From contig NZ_FYAS01000043.1 of NCBI RefSeq assembly GCF_900185715.1, positions 122,671 to 186,670 on the forward strand: 64,000 nt of DNA, written 5' to 3'. Shown here in pieces: positions 17,287 to 24,966 of the stretch. The notes beneath the pieces were generated by a model, which was not told the origin of the DNA, did no database searches, and saw only the letters and a program-made list of their open reading frames with translations. The stretch comes from Allobosea sp. CS1GBMeth4 (GTDB lineage Bacteria > Pseudomonadota > Alphaproteobacteria > Rhizobiales > Beijerinckiaceae). The stretch's first letter is position 1; each line of letters opens with the position of its first letter. Both the position numbers and the translations under genes were made by a program.

Positions 17287-18849
17287 ATGATCACGATCTC
17301 CCGCCGCCGCTTCCTCGAGGGCGCCTCAGCCGGCTCCGCCCTGCTCATGGCTCCGCAGGTTCTGGCTGCCGGCGACACGCGCCCGAGTTTCACCATCGCG
17401 GTCGCCGACCTGCCGGCGACGCTGGAGCCGGCGCGCGAGCTCTCCAATGTCGGCACGCGCGTCACCTATTCGATCTTCGACACGCTGATCCGGCGCGACT
17501 TCCTCGGCGCCGCCGATGGCGGCGGCTCGGAGCTGAAGCCGCATCTGGCGACGAAATGGGAGCGCGTCTCGCCGCAGGAGCTGATCGTCACGCTGCGGCA
17601 GGGCGTCAAGTTCCACAATGGCGACGAGCTGACCTCGGAGGACGTCGCCTACACCTTCCGCGACGGCCGTCTCTGGGGCGACAAGGCGCAGATCCCCGGC
17701 GGCAAGCCGTATTTCGGCATCCTCGCCAGCGTCGAGCCGATCGACCGCTATACCGTGCGCTTCCGCACCAGGGTCGCCGACGTGCTGCTGGAGCAGCGGC
17801 TCGCCTCCTGGTGCGCCTGGATCGTCAACAAGCGCGCCTATGAGGCGATGGGCTTCGAGGCCTATTCGCGCAAGCCGGTGGCGACCGGACCCTATCGCGT
17901 CGTCTCGCATTCCGCCGCCGAGGCGACGGTGCTGGAAGCCTTCGACGACTATTTCATGGGCCGGCCGACGGCCAAGCGCGTCGCCTTCCGACGCGTGCCG
18001 GAGCTGGCGGCGCGGGTCGCCGGGCTGGTCGCGGGCGATTACGACCTGATCACCAATGTCCCGCCCGACCAGATGAGCGTCGTCGGCGGCTACAAGGACA
18101 TCGACGTGCGCTCCGTCGTGCTCGCCAATGTCCATGTCCTCGCCTTCAACCAGCAGGACAAGGTCCTCGCCGACAAGCGCGTGCGCCAGGCGCTGTGCTA
18201 CGCGATCGACCGGCAGAAGCTGGTCGACTCGCTCTGGCAGGGCACGGCGCAGGTGCCCGCGAGCCACAACTTCCCCGAATACGGCCAGATGTTCGTCGAG
18301 GGCCGCAAGCTCTCCTTCGACCCGGCCAAGGCCAGGACCCTGCTCCAGCAGGCCGGCTACAAGGGCGAGCCGATCGTCTACCGCACCCAGGCCAACTACT
18401 ACACCAATGCGGTGGAGGCGGCGCAGATCCTGATCGAGCAGTGGAAGGCCGTCGGCATCAACGCCTCGCTGCAGGTGGTCGAGAACTCGGCGCAGATGCG
18501 TGGGGCCGGCGCGCAGATCTTCAACTGGTCGAACTCCACCCGCCTGCCCGACCCGCTCGGCGCGATCTGGGTGGCCTGGGGCCCGGCCGGCGAGGTCCAG
18601 GTCTCGAAATTCTGGACCTCGACCGAGGCCTTCAACAAGGCCGGCACGGCGCTGGAAGCCGAGGTCGACCCCGCCAGGCGCAAGGCGCTGTTCACGCAGA
18701 TGCTCGACATCTGGGAGGACGAGGCGCCGGCGACGATCCTGTACCAGCCGAGCGAGGCCTATGCGATCAAGAAGTCGATCGGCTGGCGGCCGACGACTTT
18801 CTATTTCATGGATCTGCGCCCGGATAATCTCAGCTTCGCCAAGGCCTGA
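17287..18849 (+). CDS. ABC transporter substrate-binding protein, family 5 (peptide/opine/nickel type)
   Basis: 520 residues. The start at 17287 gives a Tat-like signal (SRRRFLEGASAGSALLMAPQVLA). The mature part is a family-5 binding protein with the typical opening ATLEPARELSNVGTRVTYSIFDTLI, YTFRDGRLWG, and RVRQALCYAIDRQKLVDSLWQG motifs. It would bind ligand in the periplasm for the two permeases upstream. A hairpin terminator follows 24 bp after the stop. Confidence 0.93.
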   Translation: MITISRRRFLEGASAGSALLMAPQVLAAGDTRPSFTIAVADLPATLEPARELSNVGTRVTYSIFDTLIRRDFLGAADGGGSELKPHLATKWERVSPQELIVTLRQGVKFHNGDELTSEDVAYTFRDGRLWGDKAQIPGGKPYFGILASVEPIDRYTVRFRTRVADVLLEQRLASWCAWIVNKRAYEAMGFEAYSRKPVATGPYRVVSHSAAEATVLEAFDDYFMGRPTAKRVAFRRVPELAARVAGLVAGDYDLITNVPPDQMSVVGGYKDIDVRSVVLANVHVLAFNQQDKVLADKRVRQALCYAIDRQKLVDSLWQGTAQVPASHNFPEYGQMFVEGRKLSFDPAKARTLLQQAGYKGEPIVYRTQANYYTNAVEAAQILIEQWKAVGINASLQVVENSAQMRGAGAQIFNWSNSTRLPDPLGAIWVAWGPAGEVQVSKFWTSTEAFNKAGTALEAEVDPARRKALFTQMLDIWEDEAPATILYQPSEAYAIKKSIGWRPTTFYFMDLRPDNLSFAKA

Positions 18850-18873
18850 GAGCGGGCGCAGCCTCCGAAACGA

Positions 18874-18900
18874 GAAGGGCGGCCGATATGGCCGCCCTTC
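18874..18900 (+). terminator. Hairpin terminator after the binding-protein gene
   Basis: GAAGGGCGGCC (18874-18884) pairs perfectly with GGCCGCCCTTC (18890-18900) around a 5-base loop. The T-rich tail is weak (GTCGTTCCTC). Confidence 0.7.
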
Positions 18901-18976
18901 GTCGTTCCTCGCTCAGGACCGGATGGACAACCTGTTGAGAGCTCACATCTAGGGCGCTTTTTCGACCGGGCCGAAG

Positions 18977-19065
18977 CGTCATTGCGAGCGCAGCGAAGCA
19001 ATCCAGGGAGACGTGGAGCGCTGCCGTCCCTGGATTGCTTCGTCGCTGCGCTCCTCGCAATGACG
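18977..19065. repeat. Palindromic REP-like repeat
   Basis: A long imperfect hairpin: arm 18977-19009 pairs with 19027-19065, the second arm carrying two 3-base insertions. The arm begins CGTCATTGCGAGCGCAGCG, a type of intergenic palindrome familiar from Hyphomicrobiales genomes. A diverged relative lies at 60463-60549. It fills most of the gap between the converging operons. Confidence 0.75.
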
Positions 19066-19114
19066 GCTCGCGCGCTATCTGCACCTGGACGATTCCGTCC
19101 AAATGCAGCGTGAT

Positions 19115-20581
19115 CTACTGCCCGCCGCCGAGGATGAAGCGGCGGCCGTCCTGCTCGACGATGTCGACATGCTGGGCGAAGGCGCCCGCCCCGGCCGAAT
19201 GGCGCGCGAGGCGCGCCTCCTCCCGCGCCGGCGCGGCGAGGTTGCGGCCGACCATGCCGGCCGCCGGAGCGAGCCCGAGCAGGCCGAGCACGGTCGGGCC
19301 GATGTCGATGATGCCGGCCGGCTCCTGCGAGACGGCGCCGTCGCCGCTGCCGCCGAGGATCAGGACGGTGTTCAGCTCGTGCGGATTGATGCCGCCATGC
19401 ATGCCGCCGCCGAGCGGCACGTCGCCGGGCGTCATCGCGCCGAGCCCGGGCAGCCCGTATTCGTCCTGGTCGAGGCTGGATTTCAGCACGAACATCAGCT
19501 CGGGCTGGCGCTCGGCATGGCCGGCGCCCATCAGCGCGAGCGAGAGCGTGCCCGGCACCTCGCCCTCGACGCCGTTGCGGTCGGGCGAGAAGACATGGCC
19601 GATGGCGGGCTGCCGCATCAGCCAGTCGGCGATGCGCCCGATCTCGGCGCGGTCGCCCTCGCGCAGGCGGATCTCGCCGCTCATGCCGCCGGTGGCGACG
19701 AGGGTCGCGCCGTCGATGGCCTTCGCGGCGCTGAGGTCGAACCCCGCATTGCGCGCCGTCTCGAACAGCGGCTCGACCGAACCCGTCGAGATCTGGCCGT
19801 GGTCGGACGCCACGATCACCGCGATGCGCTCGGCCTCCGGCTGCGCCTCGACCCAGTCGAGAATGGCGCCGAAGGCCCTGTCCGCCTCGCGCAGGCCGGC
19901 CATGGCGTCGGGAGACCCCAGGCCGCGGTAGTGGAAGGTGGTGTCCGGCTCGTTGAACCAGATCAGCGCGACCTCCGGCCGGAGCTCGGGCAGGACGAGC
20001 TCGGTCATCACGCGCCCGCCATAGGCGAGTTCCTGAAGCCGGGGCAGTTCGCGCTCCGGCAGCGGGCCGAGACGCGCGACCGCCGCCTCGACCGCCTCGG
20101 GCGTCTGCGTCGCGCCGGTGCCGTGCATGGAGAAGGTCCAGTGCCCGTTGGCGCGGGCGCGCGGGTTGATGAAATGCGCCGAGCCGGCCGAGCCGGTATG
20201 GACGACGGCGAGCCGCTTTCCGGCGCGCGCGAGCACGTCGCCGAAGGTGTCGGCGGCGAGCAGGCGCCCGTCATGATGGGCCTCGGCGCGGCGGATCAGC
20301 GCCGCGTCGCTGGTATCGAACATGCGGTCGGCGATGGCGGCGCGATGATAGAAGGCATTGCCGACGATGCCGTGCACGATCGGCGGCGCGCCCGCCGCGA
20401 TCGAGCTCGTCGCCACGCGCGTCACCGAGGGGAAGACGCTGCGGGCCTGGCGGAACCAGGTGCCCTGCCCGGCGAGGCGCAGGATGTTCGGCGTCAGCTC
20501 GGCGGTGACGAGATCGGGCCGCAGGCCGTCGAAGACGGCGATGACGACGCGGTCGGCGGTCGGCTGGTCCGGGGTGCTCAT
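19115..20581 (-). CDS. Type I phosphodiesterase/nucleotide pyrophosphatase, alkaline phosphatase superfamily
   Basis: 488 residues. The fold is shown by VVIAVFDGLRPD (first metal aspartate), the nucleophile threonine in SVFPSVTRVATSSIAAG, WFNEPDTTFH in the middle, and ASDHGQI for the second metal site. Such enzymes cut phosphodiesters or pyrophosphates. No signal peptide is apparent. It ends the minus-strand operon of two ABC ATPases (29 bp after the second). With the glycerophosphodiesterase on the other strand it suggests that the transporter feeds on phosphodiesters. The exact substrate is unknown. Confidence 0.88.
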   Translation of the reverse strand: MSTPDQPTADRVVIAVFDGLRPDLVTAELTPNILRLAGQGTWFRQARSVFPSVTRVATSSIAAGAPPIVHGIVGNAFYHRAAIADRMFDTSDAALIRRAEAHHDGRLLAADTFGDVLARAGKRLAVVHTGSAGSAHFINPRARANGHWTFSMHGTGATQTPEAVEAAVARLGPLPERELPRLQELAYGGRVMTELVLPELRPEVALIWFNEPDTTFHYRGLGSPDAMAGLREADRAFGAILDWVEAQPEAERIAVIVASDHGQISTGSVEPLFETARNAGFDLSAAKAIDGATLVATGGMSGEIRLREGDRAEIGRIADWLMRQPAIGHVFSPDRNGVEGEVPGTLSLALMGAGHAERQPELMFVLKSSLDQDEYGLPGLGAMTPGDVPLGGGMHGGINPHELNTVLILGGSGDGAVSQEPAGIIDIGPTVLGLLGLAPAAGMVGRNLAAPAREEARLARHSAGAGAFAQHVDIVEQDGRRFILGGGQ

Positions 20582-20609
20582 TGTGTCTCCGATATCGGCA
20601 GGCAATCGG

Positions 20610-21590
20610 TCAGGCGGCGGCCGCCGCCGGCGCGGCGGCGACGAGATGGCAGGCGGCGAGGCGGCCGTCCGGGGCGGGCCGCAGGGCCGGCACCTCCTCG
20701 CGGCACCGGGCCAAGGCGCGCGGGCAGCGCGGATGGAAGGCGCAGCCGGACGGCCGGTCGACCGGATTCGGCGGGTCGCCCTTCAGGATGATCCGCCCCT
20801 GCGTGCCGCGCAACGGCGTCGGCACGGCCGAGACCAGCGCCTCCGTGTAGGGGTGGGCCGGCGCGTGGAAGAGCGCATCCGGCGGCCCCTGCTCGACGAT
20901 GCGGCCGAGATACATCACCGCGACCTCGTCCGCGATCTGCCTGACCACCTTGAGGTCGTGGCTGATGAAGAGATAGGCCATGCCGAAGCGGGCCTGGAGA
21001 TCCTGCATCAGGTTGACGACCTGCGCCGCGACCGAGACGTCGAGCGCCGAGATCGGCTCGTCGCAGACGAGCAGCAGCGGGTCGAGCACCAGAGCGCGGG
21101 CGAGCACGACGCGCTGGCGCTGCCCGCCGGAGAGCTCGTGTGGGTAGCGCTCGAAGAGACCGGGCGCGAGCCCCACCGCCTCGAACAGGGCGAGCGCCTT
21201 GTCCCGCCCCGCCCCGGCGCTGTCCACCAGGCGGTGGATGAGCAGCGGCTCGACCACCTGCCGGCCGACGGGCAGGCGGCGGTCGAGCGCGGCGAGCGGG
21301 TCCTGATGCACCATCTGCATGCGCCGGCGCATGGCGCGCCAGCGCCGGTCGCGCTGCGCGGTCACCGGCTCGCCGTCGAAGCTGATCTCACCGCGCGTCG
21401 CCGACAGGAGGCCGAGCGTGAGCTTGGCGGTGGTCGACTTGCCGCAGCCGGATTCCCCGACGATGCCGAGCGTCCGGCCGCGCCCGAGCGAGAAGCTGAC
21501 GCCGTCGACGGCATGCAGGATGCGTCTCCCTCCCGCCGCCGAGACCGGATATTCGCGGGCGAGGTCGCCGACATCGAGGAGCGGCGTCAT
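20610..21590 (-). CDS. ABC transporter ATPase, DppF/OppF family
   Basis: 326 residues: Walker A GESGCGKST, signature LSGGQRQRV, Walker B LLVCDEPISALD and the C-terminal oligopeptide-transport extension with the Fe-S-like cysteine pattern (GCAFHPRCPRALARC). The start overlaps the DppD-like gene by 4 bp. Likely energises the permeases at 14.6-16.4 kb. Confidence 0.94.
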   Translation of the reverse strand: MTPLLDVGDLAREYPVSAAGGRRILHAVDGVSFSLGRGRTLGIVGESGCGKSTTAKLTLGLLSATRGEISFDGEPVTAQRDRRWRAMRRRMQMVHQDPLAALDRRLPVGRQVVEPLLIHRLVDSAGAGRDKALALFEAVGLAPGLFERYPHELSGGQRQRVVLARALVLDPLLLVCDEPISALDVSVAAQVVNLMQDLQARFGMAYLFISHDLKVVRQIADEVAVMYLGRIVEQGPPDALFHAPAHPYTEALVSAVPTPLRGTQGRIILKGDPPNPVDRPSGCAFHPRCPRALARCREEVPALRPAPDGRLAACHLVAAAPAAAAA

Positions 21591-22696
21591 GCCGGCACCT
21601 GCTCACGTCCTGACGGCGCCGCGGCCGGGGCGGCGTCGTCCGCATGCCGCGACGGCAGCTCGCCGAGCCGCAGGCAGGCGGCGCGCCGGTCCTGTCCGGC
21701 GAAGACGAGCTCCGGCACTTCGCCGCCGCAGCGCGCCACCGCGACCGGGCAGCGCGGCGCGAAGGCGCAGCCCGGCGGAATCGCGGCGGGGGCCGGCACG
21801 GTCCCGGCGATCGGCTGCAGGCGCCGGCGCGGCCCTTCGAGCGTCGGCAGGGCCGCGAGCAGGCCCTGGGTATAGGGATGGCGCGGGCGCGTGAGCAGAT
21901 CGCGCGTCGGCGCCGTCTCGACGATGCGCCCGGCATACATCACCGCGACCCGGTCGCAGAGGTCGCCGACGACGCCGATATCGTGCGAGATCAGGACGAG
22001 CGCCATGCCGGCCTCGCGGCGGATGTCGCGGATCAGGTCGAGGATCTGGGCCTGGATGGTGGCGTCGAGGGCGGTCGTCGGCTCGTCGGCGACGAGCAGA
22101 TCGGGCTCGCCCGCCAGCGCCAGCGCGATCATGACGCGCTGGTTCATGCCGCCGGAGAATTCGTGCGGATATTGCCGCAGGCGCCGCGGGCCGTCGGGGA
22201 TGCCGACCCGGTCGAGCAGCCGCAAGGCCTCCCGGCGGGCGGCGTCGCCCGTCAGTCCGCGATGCAGGCGCAGCACCTCCGCCAGCTGCGTGCCAATGCG
22301 CTGCACCGGGTTCAGGGCGCTGGAGGGGTCCTGGAAGATCAGCGCGATGCGGCCGCCGCGGACCCGCGCGAGCTCGCGCTCGGACAGCTGCGCGACATCC
22401 CGCCCGTCGAGCAGCACCTGCCCGGCCGTCGTCATGCCCTGCCCGAGCAGGCGCAGCGCCGCGAGCCAGGTGATGCTCTTGCCGCAGCCCGATTCGCCGA
22501 CGATGCCGAGCGCCTCCCCGCGGGCGACCGACAGGCCGACGCCGCGGACGATCGGCACCTCGCCCCGGACGGAGACGGTGAAATCCTGCAGGCGGAGCAG
22601 TGCCGGCGCGGCTGCGGCGTCGGCGAGCGCAGGGCCGGCCGCTGCGAGCCAATCCTGCCCGTTCGGTGGTGATGATGGCGGCATGGCGGCAGGCAT
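21587..22696 (-). CDS. ABC transporter ATPase, DppD/OppD family
   Basis: 369 residues: Walker A GESGCGKSI, signature FSGGMNQRVMIA, Walker B LLVADEPTTALD, and the C-terminal GCAFAPRCPVAVARC cysteine motif. The Walker A ends in KSI rather than KST/KSM. Start at 22696; an in-frame ATG at 22684 is possible. First gene of the minus-strand operon. Confidence 0.93.
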   Translation of the reverse strand: MPAAMPPSSPPNGQDWLAAAGPALADAAAAPALLRLQDFTVSVRGEVPIVRGVGLSVARGEALGIVGESGCGKSITWLAALRLLGQGMTTAGQVLLDGRDVAQLSERELARVRGGRIALIFQDPSSALNPVQRIGTQLAEVLRLHRGLTGDAARREALRLLDRVGIPDGPRRLRQYPHEFSGGMNQRVMIALALAGEPDLLVADEPTTALDATIQAQILDLIRDIRREAGMALVLISHDIGVVGDLCDRVAVMYAGRIVETAPTRDLLTRPRHPYTQGLLAALPTLEGPRRRLQPIAGTVPAPAAIPPGCAFAPRCPVAVARCGGEVPELVFAGQDRRAACLRLGELPSRHADDAAPAAAPSGREQVPA

Positions 22697-22899
22697 ACCG
22701 CCCGGCCCATGACCGTCTTGTGACGCCGTGCGCGATGTCTCGCCGGGGAGCGCGCGCCGTCGGGCGGAGCCCGCAGCCGCGATCGTCCTTGCCTCTTCCG
22801 TTCCAAATTAACTTTCTGGTAAGAGGTTCGGGTTCCTTTCCGGTGACGATGGGCCGCCGACCAAGGCAGCCCTGATCCCGAAATCCAGGAGGTCGTCGC

Positions 22900-23805
22900 A
22901 TGAAGCGGGCCGTGATCGCCGCGAATGCCGTTCGTTCCACCGGTTCGAGCCGTAACGGCCGCAAGGCGATCCCGCTCCTGGTGGCGCTGGCCGCGCCGGC
23001 GCTGGGCGCCTGCAGCATGTCGTCCGTCGAGACCGCCGCGACCGCCGCCCCCGCGGCGAAGGAGCCCCATGCCGCCCGCAAGCGCGCCATCGCGCTGGCG
23101 AAGGCGGACCCGCGCGAGAAGGAGTGCCTCGTCCGCGCGATGTATTTCGAATCGAACCGGTCGAGCGAGGCCGGCCTGCTCGGCGTCGGCACGGTGGTGA
23201 TGAACCGGGTCGAATCGCCGCGCTATCCCGAGACGATCTGCGGCGTCGTCGGCGCGCCGCGCCAGTTCGCCGCCGGCGTGCTGACGCGCCCCATGGCGGC
23301 GCGCGACCTGCCGAAGGTCGAGGCCGCCGCGGACGCCATCCTCAACGGCCGCCGCAACGACGCCGTCGGGGCGGCCAAGCACTTCCACATGGCCGGCATG
23401 CGCTTTTCCTACGCCAACATGCACTATGTGACGGTGGCGGGCGGGAATGCCTTCTACGTCAAGGGCGAGCGGCCCGAGCGGCGGCGCATCGAGGAGCCGA
23501 GCTATCAGCTGGCGGCGGTCTCCACGCCGGCGCCGGTCGCCACCACCTCCTCCTCCGTGCCGACCTCCTTCGCGAGCGCTCCGCTGGCTTTCGCACCGGC
23601 CACGCCCGCGCCGGCGGCCGCGGCGCCGGCTGGCCCGGCCACGCAGCTCGTCGGCAATGCGCCGCTGCCGCCCAGCCGGCCGTTCGACCTCGGCATGCCG
23701 AAGACGATCGCCCGGGCGCTGATCGCGCCGCCGAGGAGCGAGGCCCGGCTCGCTGCGCTGATGCCCGGCTCGCGCAATCTTCGCGGCAGCCTGCCGCTGG
23801 ACTGA
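22900..23805 (+). CDS. SleB-like cell wall hydrolase, lipoprotein
   Basis: 301 residues starting at 22900 after CCAGGAGG. A signal sequence ends in the lipobox LGAC, so the protein is probably an outer- or inner-membrane lipoprotein. The Hydrolase_2 domain (about residues 75-190) has ECLVRAMYFESNRSSEAGLLGVGTVVMNRV with the catalytic Glu of this family. The C-terminal third is Pro/Ala-rich and of low complexity. It would cut peptidoglycan. It converges with the ABC-2 operon at 23.8 kb. Confidence 0.9.
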   Translation: MKRAVIAANAVRSTGSSRNGRKAIPLLVALAAPALGACSMSSVETAATAAPAAKEPHAARKRAIALAKADPREKECLVRAMYFESNRSSEAGLLGVGTVVMNRVESPRYPETICGVVGAPRQFAAGVLTRPMAARDLPKVEAAADAILNGRRNDAVGAAKHFHMAGMRFSYANMHYVTVAGGNAFYVKGERPERRRIEEPSYQLAAVSTPAPVATTSSSVPTSFASAPLAFAPATPAPAAAAPAGPATQLVGNAPLPPSRPFDLGMPKTIARALIAPPRSEARLAALMPGSRNLRGSLPLD

Positions 23806-23832
23806 CCGGCAAGCCGCGCGAGCGCGGAAGCG

Positions 23833-24963
23833 TCAGCCGCTCACGCTTGCGAGCATGACCCGGAAGCGGCCGAGGGCAATGGCGACATAGACGGCGCCGA
23901 GCCCCGCCATCCAGACGATCTGCGGCCAGACCAGCGACAGGGGCGCGTCGCGGAAGAGCACGCCGAGCGAGAACTTGACGTAGTGGGTCGAGGGCACCGC
24001 GCTCATCACCGCCTGGAGATAGGCGGGCATGCTCTCGATCGGAGTCATGCCGCCGGACAGGACCTCCATGACGATCACCGTCGGGAAGGCGAGAAGCGCG
24101 AATTGCGGCATCGAGGGGGTGAGCGTCGCCAGCATGACGCCGAGCGCCATCACCGCGAAGAGGAAGACGACGGCGCCCAGCATGTAGAGCGGGATCGAGC
24201 CGTTGATCGCGATGCCGAGGGCCCCCTGCGCCACGAGCACGAGCGAGAGGAGCACGGCGACCAGCACCAGCAGCCCGTTCGCCCAGATCTTGGCGAAGAC
24301 GATCTCGCCGGCACCGACCGGCATCACCAGCAGATGTTCGATCGTTCCGTGCTCGCGCTCGCGGACCACGGCGGCGCCGACGAGGATGATGGAGAGCATG
24401 CAGACATTGTTGACGATCTCCATCACCGCCATATGGCGCTTGTCCTCGAGGTTCGGGTTGAAGAAGGCGCGGACGGTGAAGGAAACCGGCGCGGTCGCCG
24501 GCAGGCCGCGCAGCTCCAGAAAGCGCTCGATCTCGTCGTTGACGATCTCGCCGACATAGCCGGTCCCGATGCCGGCCTGGGTCATCGCGGTCGCGTCGAC
24601 GAGCAGCTGGAGGGTCGGGCTGCGCCCGGCCAGCAGGTCCTGCTCGAAGCGCGGCGGCACGTCGACGACGAAGGTGAACCGCGCGGTGTCCATCGCGCGG
24701 TCGATCTCGGCGCGGTCCAGTGACACGGGCGGCGCGAAGCTGGGCGGACGGAGCGCATCGCGGATCCGGCTCGACAATTGCGAGCCGTCGCCGTCGACGA
24801 AGCCGACCGAGGCGTTGCGCATCTCCGTGTTGGCGCCGGAGGCGACGAGATAGATCGCCCCGGTGAAGGCCCAGATGATGAAGATCATCATGCCGCGGTC
24901 GCGCCAGACGCTGGCCAGCTCCTTGACCCCGAGATGCAGTACGTTGGCAACCCAGCGCCTCAT
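23833..24963 (-). CDS. ABC-2 type permease, YhhJ-like
   Basis: 376 residues: an N-terminal helix, a large periplasmic domain, then five to six C-terminal helices with the ABC-2 motif VREREHGTIEHLLVMPVGAGEI. Length and architecture match YhhJ of E. coli (about 375 residues). Last gene of the YhiI-RbbA-YhhJ-type operon; it begins 3 bp after the ATPase gene. Confidence 0.92.
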   Translation of the reverse strand: MRRWVANVLHLGVKELASVWRDRGMMIFIIWAFTGAIYLVASGANTEMRNASVGFVDGDGSQLSSRIRDALRPPSFAPPVSLDRAEIDRAMDTARFTFVVDVPPRFEQDLLAGRSPTLQLLVDATAMTQAGIGTGYVGEIVNDEIERFLELRGLPATAPVSFTVRAFFNPNLEDKRHMAVMEIVNNVCMLSIILVGAAVVREREHGTIEHLLVMPVGAGEIVFAKIWANGLLVLVAVLLSLVLVAQGALGIAINGSIPLYMLGAVVFLFAVMALGVMLATLTPSMPQFALLAFPTVIVMEVLSGGMTPIESMPAYLQAVMSAVPSTHYVKFSLGVLFRDAPLSLVWPQIVWMAGLGAVYVAIALGRFRVMLASVSG

Positions 24964-24966
24964 CGC

